A stretch of DNA of 64,000 nucleotides from Callaeas wilsoni. Taxonomy: Eukaryota; Chordata; Aves; Passeriformes; Callaeidae. Of the stretch, positions 1 through 12,200 are shown in pieces. The translations under genes and the position numbers were made by a program. The stretch lies in the NCBI GenBank assembly GCA_013398955.1, contig VWPU01014918.1, positions 124,001-188,000 on the forward strand. The letters run 5' to 3'. Below the pieces are notes generated by a model. It did not search any database. It saw only the letters and a program-made list of their open reading frames with translations, and had not been told where the DNA came from. Numbering within the stretch: the stretch's first letter is position 1; the number at the start of each line of letters is the position of its first letter.

Positions 1-166
1 ACTATTTAATAAATTCTTCTGTGCACACACTGTCCTTTACTGTCTAATTTCATTGATCAGTGAGTTGGCCAGACCTCTTGCTTACAGAGAAGTACATTCT
101 TCTCATTGTCAAGACACAACATTAACTTTTAACTTCTGGAACTCCTTGTGTTTCCAAGAGTCTCAC

Positions 167-253
167 CTTCTCTTCATGTAATGCGTCTTTATAGGGGCCT
201 CTGTAAGCCTCAACACCATTTTTTGCAGACAGGATTTTTCTTGCACCCTTGAC
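167..253 (-). CDS. CFAP43: CFAP43 exon 30 (aa 1277-1305), last exon in window
   Basis: Acceptor CTACAG|GTCAAG, donor GAGAAG|GTGAGA. Encodes [19 protein letters not shown] then [10 protein letters not shown]. No further exon is visible in bases 1-166, which hold the start of intron 30. Confidence 0.87.
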
Positions 254-3200
254 CTGTAGTAAAACCAAAAGATTTCAGGAATGAAACAGCCAGCAGAAGC
301 ACTGAATGGCTATTCACATACACTGATGAAGCTGACACCTTATTTCTAAAGAAAACCTTGTGAGCTATTTTTAGTAACCATAAAGTGCCTTCTTCAGGGG
401 TCACTTGTAGATACTGTTAGAGGATGAAGAGCTGTGGAATTAAACTAACCTGCTGCTTAAGAATGTAACAAATTTGTGTAAGAAATGCTTACAAGCCTTT
501 CAAAACACTGAATGTAAGGACACATGTTGATACCTTTTTTTCCTCAGAGGTTGCTTTTTACTTTCATGTTATCTCAGGTAAGACCAGTCAAAAAATCTCA
601 AATGTTGTTCAGTGGAGAGTTCTTAACTTCAGAATGCAATTTCCCCATTGTCATGGCAGAGTTCTGCTATGTGTCAGGATACTAAAGTCATGTTTTATAG
701 AGGCTGTTAAATGCTAATACTCTGCTGGGGAGACAGTTTTGTTGCATTTGACGGTTTCCAGGGACCAAAAGTTGTACCAATGGGACCATTTAGAAAATGG
801 GGAAAAAAAAAAAATAGAAAATCGTAAGCTGGTGTACACTTGGCATCAGATGGCTTTAAAAGTAGTCCAGCCAATTCAGTGGTGAGGGCTAGATGCCTGT
901 TTGGAATCCCTCCCTGCAGCTCCCAGTGGGCTGCTGGCAGCTCCAAACACACAGAGCAGGAGATCTGACGTGTGCAGGCAGCAGTATATTATCTGTGGAC
1001 TCATGAACAGCTCCATGAAGACAAAGTGGGCAAACGGGATAATATTGTCCCAAGAGCCAGAACCAACCTGCAGACTACCACAGTAAGAGACTTGCACTGA
1101 AACCCAGATTTACTACTGTGCTCTCCAGGCTTCTGTTGGCTTCTACAGCATTAGACAGGGATGGATAAACTCTTCAGGAGATTAAATTGCTTGATAAAAC
1201 TATAAACACTTTGTACTCTGTGGTATGTTCTGCTTCCACGGTCAGCTGCTCGCACTCTGTTTTATGCCTGGAGCTGGCAACAAATGTCAGCGTGGCCCTG
1301 GCCTGCATTGGACACCTCAGTGAAAAATGTGATGGCATTACACACTCTTTTGTGCATCTTCCTGTCACAAATCCATCATAATTGGTAACTTCAGCTTGAT
1401 ACCAGGTACTAAAGAATACTATATGTAGCAAAGAAATAGCAGCGTGCCCTTCTGAATGTATGAATTTTTACCAAAGAGCTCCAGATGAACCGAGCTCAGT
1501 ACCTATTAGGAAAACCAGAGGGATTTATAATGGATGTCACCTGTACAAATTGAAAAAAAAACCAATGACCCTGTAAACTGTCAGAAAGTCCTTTATGGCA
1601 AGACTTTGGTTTTGAAAGAGCAGACTTCACATGAAACTGTACTGTAAATGTTACATTACTCCTAACAACAGCATCCCAAATGATAACTTACTTTTTCTTT
1701 CTTCTTTTTTGTAAGGAATTTATGAAGTCCAGCTTCTCTGGTGTCCAACTCTTCATCCAACAGTAAAGCATAAATGAGATTGACTATTTTGAGTTCTTCC
1801 TGTGAAATGATTGTAATAAAAAAAAAGTTAACATTTCTGCTGCACAGAGGTAGAGATGAAAAATTAATGGTCTTTGCAATACCTGGTAGATGACCATCTC
1901 TGATTTCATTTTCTTTTCAGAGAGTTTGCAGACAATCTCATCAAAATTTTGTGTTGTTTCCTTGATGGAAGTTTCAAGTTTCTTCCATTCATTTCTCAGA
2001 AACTGGGGGAGGGAAGAACAAGAGCAGCGATATTACATCTGGAGGAACAAATAATTTCAGATGTCTCTCTCTATGTATATCTCTATATATGAGATGATGG
2101 AGAATGCACAATGTGGAACTTATAATTCAGCCAAAAGGCCATGGAAATTACTTTTTTGGAAAGAGAGTTCTACCAGGCTACAAACTTTGTTGTTCCAATA
2201 CCACTTTGAAGAATAAATATCATTGTATTATTTGTGTATGGCATCAGCAACTCTGGGAATGGAACTTGAAAAACACATTTTAGAAATACTGGTACATTTG
2301 TGAAGAAAAGTTACCTGCTTAGGATATCACAAGTTTTTTGCCCACAGTAATTGTTGTAAGTGGAGACTAATTCTACTAATTCTGCTGTCTAAGGTAGGAT
2401 TTATTTAATATGCCACATCATCTTTGATGATTATTTATTCTTAGTTTATCCTATTTATTAGTATTCATTTTTAGAAGTTGCTTCTGAGAAAGATTGGAAG
2501 CTTTGGTCATGAGCACTGTGAACAAACATCTTTTCCTCATTTTAATTTACCTGTCTATACTCTTCTTTTTCTTCATTCAGTTCCTTGACTTTTTTCTCAT
2601 ATTCTTCAAATGTTTTCTTTTCTTCTTCACTCCAAAGATCCTCAGGTTTGGATATAAAAGAAGGTGGAGGAATATCCTGGAAGTATTGAAGAAAAATATT
2701 CTTAAAAAGCAATATTAAGTCTACATCAGCACTTATAAACATACACTAATAAACTATAGCATGCACTAAATTTAACAAAAGGTATTTCTTAGTAAGGTAC
2801 GAGCCTTAAGTCAAAGTCACATATATATTCTGTTGCTCTGGTCTGTTACTTGCCTCAGTAATTTTAGTGCATATATATCATGCTAGACTCACTGGCTTAC
2901 AGGAATTCACTACTGGATCTTGTAAAATACAAGAATTTGGTACAAAGATTGCTGTCAGTACAAGATACACCACGTTTTCTGTTTCAGAACCCCAAATCTA
3001 ACTCCATGCTAACATAAACTTCTAAGTGGAGTCCTAATTTTCCAAAACAGATCGATTTCAGAGGAGTGCTTGGGTCTGCCCTACCCTTTTTCTGTGGCAC
3101 TCCTTCACATCCTTTCCCTCCTCTACTGCTGTACTATCTATATTTGCTGAGTTAAATAAAACACAGTGTTTTTCTGTAAGATCACAGCCATAAATAGACC

Positions 3201-6200
3201 CTTGATGGATGACAGACCCTTCCCCCAGCAATATAGTTGTTATAATGGTAATATATTAGATAGCTGTAATGGTGATACATTAAATAGATGATGTTCCTAC
3301 AGTATTCCACTGTGATAGGAACAGGTGTTGATGGGTAAATCATACACAGGCAGTAGAATCTTGTGGTCTTTTTTCATTTATGCTCTCTTATGGAGTCTCT
3401 CTGGTCATAATGCAATTCTACAGTGCTCCAGCTTTCTTCTGTCACTGAGGTTGGAGATATTTGCTGGTTGAATTTCACATTGCCAGAAGAGCCCAGAAGC
3501 TTCCTAAAGGACATGGCAGAAACACATCTCACCGTTTTCAAAATGTCTTCCTTCCTGACTTCCAGCACTCCACCCATCATGTCATCAAGAGCACGCAGTC
3601 TTTCATCGTCCTGGGAACAAACACAAAAAATACTTGAAGGTACAAAAGAAGGTGTAGCAATTGCAAGTTTTGGGGATGATAACAGTGTTCACCTCTAGAT
3701 TATTCAGTGTGTCACTAGTAGATTGATGCTCTTTGGAGATGTGTGTGAAACATGCCAAAAGTTTCAGTTTTTTCCAGTAAACAGATGTTCATATGCCAAG
3801 TAACTTACTAAAACTGCCATTTTGGCAGTTTTGGAAAGAAAACATAGGCATAGGGTACTCCTGGCCAACTGGCAAGCTGCAATGAAGGGAGTTGTAGTGT
3901 CACTGTCTTATTGAGCATCTGTTTTGGAGCCAGAGCCATCTTGGTTTCCTTACAGATTCATTTTAAAGCCAGAGGAAAGCATTATGGTCTTCTAGTCTGA
4001 GCCTTGGAGAACAGAGGCTGCTCAATCAACAAACACATATCAAGCACAAAGCTCTTGATTGAGCAGTAGCATGAATTTGGACATGTATCTAGCTCCCAGC
4101 CCCCTGATATGGTATTTTAAATTGCCCCAAGCACATGTTTAAAAACTGTAAGTCTAACATTCTATCTTTTCTCCCCTCAGCTGAGCTATGTAGTTCTGAT
4201 TGTAAATAATAATAAGAGGGAAAAGGCACATATAATCTCTACCTACTAGTTTAAATTTATTCTCCCATACTACATTACTGGAGTATTTCAGTGCTGCATT
4301 AATTAAATAAGCCCAACCACAGACAAAGGTCTGTAAAAAGGATACTACTTTAATTACCGTAGCAGCAAGGCGTCTTTCCATTTCAAGCTTAGCCAGCATT
4401 TCTGCTTGCTCTTTCTGCTCTTGAGTCAAATATTTCTCAGCTTTAATCTGAAGGAAGAAAATGGAGTTCGTATCAGGGTTCTTTTCTCCAAACATGATCA
4501 CATGTGGACTAAGAACCTTTAGAAAAATGGTGGTCCTGGTTTTGGCTGGGATGGAGTTAATTTTCTTCCTCGTAGCTGGTACAGTGCATCCCACAGCCTG
4601 GGGATTGGTATGTTGGTGGTGAGCAATTGTTTTTAATTTGCATCAGTTGTTTTTCCTGGGTTTTATTTCTTTATTTCTCTTTTTATTATTTTCCTCTTAA
4701 TTACGTTTATGTTTATGTTTTAATTGCATTAATTACATTATGATTATCATTGTTGTCATTATTATTATATTTTATTTCAGTTATGAAACTGTTCCAATCT
4801 CAACCCATGAGTTTTCTCACTTTTACCCTTCCAATTGTTTCCCTCACCCTGGTGAGATGGGGCAGTGAGCGAGCCGCTGTGTGGTGCTTAGCTGCTGACA
4901 GGGGTTAAACCATGACAATGGTGTAATACAAATTCTTAATGCTTGCTGTATCTCTACTCTGTGAAAATATGCCTCAAGATGGAAATTCTCCTTTTGAACA
5001 GCTACAGAAACTACATTTAAATATCCTAAAATATAAACCATCATCACTTTTGTTGGTATTAGTTATGTTTTGTGTATGCCTTTTCTTACAGTGGGATAAC
5101 ATGGACTGTTGAGAGAGCAAAGAGAAATGGAAAAGATTGACCACACAAGCAGATAAGATCAGTGGAATATATTGCATAAGAAATTTGGTGTTTCTTTGTA
5201 AATCATTAATTGAATTTATAAGTACCTTAATGCTCTAATACTTAGATTTTTAGTTTGAAACGACTTTGTTTCAAAATGGTGCTCAGAGAAAACAGAGAAA
5301 CCCTTAACTGTGGAAGTAATTCCTGAAAGGCCGGTTTGAATGTCAGGAACCAAGAATTTCTACCTACTTATGGGCATTTTGAAAACTTTTAACAGCAATA
5401 AATTAAGTTTGTATACATTTTATTCATTTCAGATTGACTTATTAAGGCTTTTCTCTCTTAAAAGGAAAGGGAAGAAAATGAGCCAAAAAGATTATTTAAA
5501 TTATACAGACACATCTGCTTGAAGGTTTTTCAGTAGTGATACAATGTCTGGAAATGAGAAGAATTAGAGAACTGGATTTGAATGGGTGAAATAGAAAGAT
5601 GCATTTTTCAGACACCTCTGAATCCTGAACGGTGAGCGCCCGCTCTGGCATCTCATCATCTGTAAGGACTGGCTCCCACACTTCCACTTGAAGTTCAAGC
5701 TGTTCCAAGATTTCTTGGATCTTCAGGTTTCTTTCTTTCACTCGTGCTATCTCCTGCTCCTTTTGTTGTACAACGATGTCAAACTCCTCATTAAAGGCAG
5801 TTTTCACTTTGTAAATGACATCCTGGAATACCGAAAAGGAAACAGCGGTACTGTTCTGGTCACATCCATCCATGCTTCTATACTACTCCTCAAGCCATCA
5901 GAATTACAAATGTGTGTATTTGTGTGTGTGACAGGGAGATAAACTGGTAAACTCTTCTTGTGAAAATCATAAGGGCAGAGTTCAAGCTTTGTTAAGTGGA
6001 ATTGGGCAGATAATCTCTTTTTTCCCTAGAAATTTCTATCAATTTTTTTCTATATATTTAGCATTTAAGAAAGAGTCTGAAAGAAACATGCTGCTGCCAA
6101 AGCTAGATAAAAAATTAGGCTGTCCTCTATTTGCTTTTTTTGGCCATCTTCAGCTGAAAGAAGAATGAGCTTCAAAGAAAAAAAAAAAGTGACCTATAAA

Positions 6201-9200
6201 TCTAGAGACCGTAAATCACAGGTGCAGGGATGCAGAGCAAAGGATATACTTTCGTGATGCAACCTGCAGTTTGAAAATGCTTTCATGTGATTCCCTGACA
6301 TATGCAAGTAAAATCTGTCCATTAAACAAACAAACGTTGGAAACTGACTTTTTAAGAACACTTCAGACCTTACAATCCTTTTACGAAGTATGTATTCTTA
6401 GTGGATAAATTCTTCTTTTAGCATAAATAATTGATCCCAAAAAAGAAAAGTAGAAATTTAAGAGGGTAAAGCAGATGTCTCTCTTACTGTCTCAATTTAC
6501 TAAAATGCACCATGAAAAGGATACAGATACCCTGAAATTGGATAACCAATTTCCTAAAATCTTGTTCTTCCAAACCCAAGCTGGCAAAGCTACAGCAGTA
6601 TGTGCATTTATCAGCTTTTGTCTCAGTTACTCAGAGACTGGTGCCACTCTCCATTGTTTAGTGTCACTATGTCCAAAATCTAACAGTGGCTGTGCCTGCT
6701 GTGAAAACCAACAGATATGAGAGTGTCACTGCAGTAAGACAGATTTCAGAAGATATCACCTTCAATAATATTGTCTGATTGAGTTTCTGCTCCCTGGTGT
6801 GCAAGTCGCATTGGTGGTACAGGGTGGATGTGTCCCCACCATACTGAGAGCTCAGGCTTCCATTTAGGCAGTGAGAGGCACCATCATCAGCCACTTCCGC
6901 TGCCTTCTCTCCTTCTTCCTCAGATGAAGCAGTCTCAGAGTCAGCCCCAAGATTTTTCTTCTGAGCCTGCATATCAGAAACATGGCAACTGTGTTAAGTT
7001 TGTACACGATTCAGTGGCACATGATGAAAAAATTCTACAGGTTATATTCTTCAATTAAGCTCAGTGATCAAAATAATACAAGTTGAAATGATCAAATCTG
7101 GAATATTGGGTCCATTTGTAGGTTCCCCGGTACAACACTGAGAATACTGAAGCAAGTCCAGTGATAGTCCACTAACATGAACAAAGATTTCAAATGTTTT
7201 ACATGTGAGGACAGACTGAGAGAACTGGAATTGTTTACCCTCAGGAAGGAGAAGGCTTGGGGGGTTCTTTTTCCTGTGAGGGTTTTCAAACATGAGAAAA
7301 GGTAGCCCAGAGAGGTTATGGAATCTTTCACCATGGAGATATTCCAAGCCTCACTGGACACAGCTTTGAGTAAATGCTCCAGGAATGTTGGACTAGATAA
7401 CTTCCAAAGGGCTTACTAACCTCAGCTATTCTGTGATTATTTAAGACTGATACAATTTTTTAAACAACATTTTATCTTTTTTTATATATTTTTAAATGTT
7501 TTTGGCTAACTTTTCTTTTTGGCCAACAAGAAAATAGGCTTTAGGAATGTAACTAGCTAAAGAAGTGATAAGATGCCAGCTCAGAACATCATGATCTGTA
7601 CCTTGAGATCAGCTGTCTCGGTCTCCTTTAACCGGAGAACTTCCTTCAAAGTTTCCAGCTCTTCTTTACTACGTTCCTTCAGTGGATAATTACTCACTTG
7701 ACAATCCATATGGAAGCACTGCTCAAATTTAAAATACAAAAACCTAAAGTAAGAAGTTCTTCAGAATGTTTCTATCAGTTCATTTGTTCAATACCGGAAT
7801 GCTAAACAGTTACAAAGACTTCTTAAAATCAGGAATAAAATGGAGGATCAATTAGTACAGACAATGTATTAAATACAGTTGTTAAAAATAATCTGTGGAT
7901 GTGGTCTCTTTATCCATCTTTATCCACAGAATTAAGCCAGAACTAGGTTTTGAGGGTTTTTTTTGGTAAAATGACTTAGTCTTTCACTACCCTTGGGATA
8001 ATCCAGTATCATCAGTTTGACTCATCTCCTGTTTAAAATAGGCAAAATCAGTGTTAAATTTTGCCTTTATGTTCTGTGTAGCAAAAGTCCTATGGACTGC
8101 ACAAAGAAAAACAGTATTTACTTCTCCTTTAGCAATACTGTGTAAATATATTGTCTGAGATCAAGGAGTTAAAGAGTTCCCTATTTGCTTATCAGCACAC
8201 TTTTCCACCTCAGAAGGCAAAATCAGCCAGGCTCAAGACAAAATGAACAGAATAAAAGATTTCCCTGAGCCCTGGGAAGAGGTAAAGTTTTTCCCACACG
8301 ATAAACAAATCAGAAATGAGTTGTTTTGTCTCTGTACCTTACGGAATAAATAAACTACTGCAGAAAATGTCTTAGAAAGCAGAGGTTACCTTAACTGCAC
8401 GTCCTTTTACACACAGAACATCCCAGCACTCATATTTGATTAAATCTTGCAAATAGCAGTGGGATAAATTCTCCATCTCAATCTCCTTCCTCACCTTTCA
8501 AGACACAGAAGACAAAATAACAAAATGTGGTGCAAAGTAACAAGATATGGAGAATTTGCATTGAATTATTTAAAGAAGACTAACAGATGAAATAAATTAT
8601 CAATATTTCATCATCTTAGACAATCACTGCTATCTTCTCCAGAAACTATCTGCATAGTACTGAAGGCATCATTTCTGTGAGAAGAAAATCATTCTAGAAC
8701 TTCAGCAACATGCCCAAGGCCACAGTGTGAGATTTATAGTTTCTGGCATAAGTCATATTCCAGTTTGCCTTGTCTGCATCAGCAGTTTCACCTGCTTCAA
8801 AAAGTGACTTTAAATACTTTTCTGTTTTTCTGCTTCTCAGCAAGGAACAGCAACTTTGAGATAATCCTCTTTTATTTACTCATTTTTCTCCTTTCCTGAT
8901 AGTTTTAAAATGTTCCCCCATTCCACCATACCCTGGCCACATCTTGTTCAGCTTCTGCTTGCACTCGTTCCTGTTCTTCTAAATCCAGGTTGAACTCCCA
9001 GTGCTCGAGTTTCTCAATGTCAGGCACCTGCTCATTTTCATGCATCATTTTCTGAATCTGTTTTTTTAAAAAAATAAATATAAGGAATAAAAAGTAATTT
9101 GAATGTGAATAGAGGAAATGCTGTTTTTAACACTAGAGAACTTGGTATCAGAGAAAATTATTTTAATTACCTGCACTTTTAACTGCCTTATGGGAAGAAA

Positions 9201-12200
9201 GAGAAGAAAAAGGAGAGGACAGTCTTTTCTGTAATGAAAGGTTGTTAGACAGGCAGAAATTAGCCTGCTGAGGGGACAGATAGCTCAAGGTATAAGGAAG
9301 GTACAAAATATTCATTTGGAGCAAAGGAAACTGAGAAACAGAGATTAGCTCCTGGCAGTTTCAGCATTGGTCCCTGAAGAAACACATCTCTTTAATACCT
9401 GTCTGCTCAGAGTTCACGACAAAAATGTAACTGAGCACTAGAGCTCACAGCCATAAGGGAAGTGTTCTTGTAAACAAAACTGGGAAGCTGAGCCATTACC
9501 CTTGAGAGCAACTCACAGTTTCACGCAGCTTTTTAATTCCCATTTGCAGCTCTTCCTTCTGGTTAGCAAACCTCCGAGTCTCTTCTCTCATAACCTGACA
9601 TACAACAAATGCAACAAATGCCTTTTGTTGAAAGGCAAAAAAAAAGGCAAGAGAAAAAAATACTGAAGTAATCTAAAGGAATATTATCTGTACAGAAAAT
9701 AAAATGCCAGCGGGGTTAATAACTGAAACAGACACAACCCTAATTCAATAGGATGATCCTTAGAATTGCACGAGAGAAAACAGATTTTACAGCCAGGTCA
9801 CATTGTGAACTGGTTGTATGGCAACAGTGCTTAAAGAAAAGAAAATACTAAAGAAAGAAGTAATTAGAAATGCAATGCTTACAGACACATCAAACTGCAT
9901 AAAGCCTACTGCCAGAATTTTTAATGCTTAGATTCTTCATTGTTGAAAATTTTCATTGTTGTCATTTTTCATTGAGTAACCTGCTTGGCTTCTGGTAATA
10001 ATCTTCTGTGCAACTTTTTGACATTTACAATAAAAAAGTCTTTATAAGTTTCTAAAAGAAGTGAATTTGTCAGGCTTTTTTTTTCTTTGTTTTTTTTTGT
10101 TTACTCCATGTGTAGAAGTGGTCTTCTGGTCTTCAGAGCTCCTGTCGTGCTAGGCACCTTCTCTGATGTGTTTATAACCTTGCCTAGAATTTCTAAAAGT
10201 CTAGATTGCTTTGGTTAAAGAGAGGTCTAAATTTCAGAAAAGCTTTTGAAACTAGATTCCTTTACAGCAAATACTTTGGTACCCCAAGTATTGTACCCCT
10301 TGAAAACTCTGGCTTTGATGAATACTTGTTCTGTGAAAGTACCTTCTGTATTTTCTGGCCTAACCATGTCATGTCATTGGTGCTCAAGACGTTTCCATCT
10401 TCTTCTGTCACCTGTACATTAAAAGATTTCAGTGGTGCCTCCTGAAATTAAGGATATAAACATCCAGCTCAGGTACTTAGAGAGAGAGTGAAAGAAAGAT
10501 GGAAATGAAAGAAAAAGTGGACTCCTATTAGAAACACCACCACCACCACCACCACCACCAAATTAGAGAGTGTTACATTTTTGTGGCCTAACTAGTCCCC
10601 AGATGTGATCCTGAAAACCCTTGCTATTATGCAAAGCCTTCTGACTGAAAGGATTAGTCCAGTTGACTGGACTAATCTCTGTAATCACTATTTTGATTGA
10701 TTTCAATGGAAAAACATACAATTAGTTACACATAATGTATAGCAGTAACATCACACTGGGAAGGACACACAACTTCATGTGAGGAGAAATTGACTTTCAC
10801 GGTTTTCTGTGGCTGAGGAAACCAAGTGAAACTGAAGATGTGAATGTCATCTTCCCATAAATATTCCATTTCTTTGATAACACTCTTCAACAAATTACTA
10901 TTTAAGCATATTCAGCCTATCCTCAGGGGTATTCTTCCACTTTAAGAAAAGGATCAGAGTATTAAGAACAATTTTTATCATGTAAAATTTTAGAATAATG
11001 ATCAAACTTTTTTTTCCCCATAAAAATAACGAAAACACCTTAAGTTTCTTTACTGGAAGTGACTTTGATGTGGATTCTGGGTCAAACTTCCATTCTGCCA
11101 TAGATGTTAAAACAGAATTTTCATCTGAAGTAGACTTGTTCAGTATATCAAGTAGAGATTGCCAGTAAAGAGCAGCTTCCTCAACTTCAGTTTCCTTTAT
11201 CTCCCTGGTAAACAGAAAAGGAACTGATGTATTTTTGTATATTATGGAAAAGGACAAAGTATTAAATATTCTTTATAACACAATTATTAAGTTGTTTAAA
11301 AATGGCTATTCAATATTTTTGTATTGTTTGAGTTCTAGATTTGCATAATTAATTGAAGTTTCCCTAGAAGTAAAAATTCTGAAAGATGGATTACCCACGT
11401 TAGAAATATTGCTCTGACAGTTATCTTTATGCATCTACCTGAACTTTTATTTTCCCACAGAAAAGCTGTACTTTCAAGTGTCTCTTACTCCTAATGTCTG
11501 CTAAGAGCTCTCCACAGGCACAGCAGAATTCCCGTTAAGGCTGTGATGTCTCCTTATCGGTGAGTTCAAATAGTATCTCAGGAGATTACATCCCTTACAT
11601 CCCCAGAGAGCCCTGTCCAGAGCTGATTTAAGAATGATAAGAAGTATCACTATTGGTAATACATCTCAGAAGATTTTCCTGTATGTTGTGCTGCAATCAG
11701 ACACAAAGTGCAAGACTTTTCCTGAGCTAGGGAGGCCAGGCTGCCTCTAAAGATGAGAGGAATGGTTTTATTTCTATCCAACTCTTCTCCTTACTTTGAG
11801 ACTAAGGAAAAGGAAGTCTAGAATCACAAGTGGATGCAAAACTTAATCTACCAGGATACAAGAAATGACACAATCAATATTAGTCTGCCACTTTATACAT
11901 ACTTCCACTTCAGACACACGAGGGCACAATCATTTTCACCGTTAACTAGGATGAAATTGCCATCCAGGGAGAATACCATGGATCTGATTCCCCCTCCTTG
12001 ATATGAGTGACAATGCTTTTGAGCAAGTATATCCTAGAGAAGTCATAGAAGCAGTATCAGCAAATACGTTTTCATAAAGGAGTATGTCTTTAAATTATTT
12101 TTATTATTTAAATTTTAAAAATATTTTAATTTTTTTTAATGTTTAGATAAAAGTCAATCCAAAATGGCAATACAAAGTACATAAAATACTAGGAGTTTTA

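Noticed and set aside
4154..4594. 146-aa continuous minus frame around exon 25
   Set aside because: Only 30 codons are conserved CFAP43; the rest is intron and ERVL-like LTR read through by chance.
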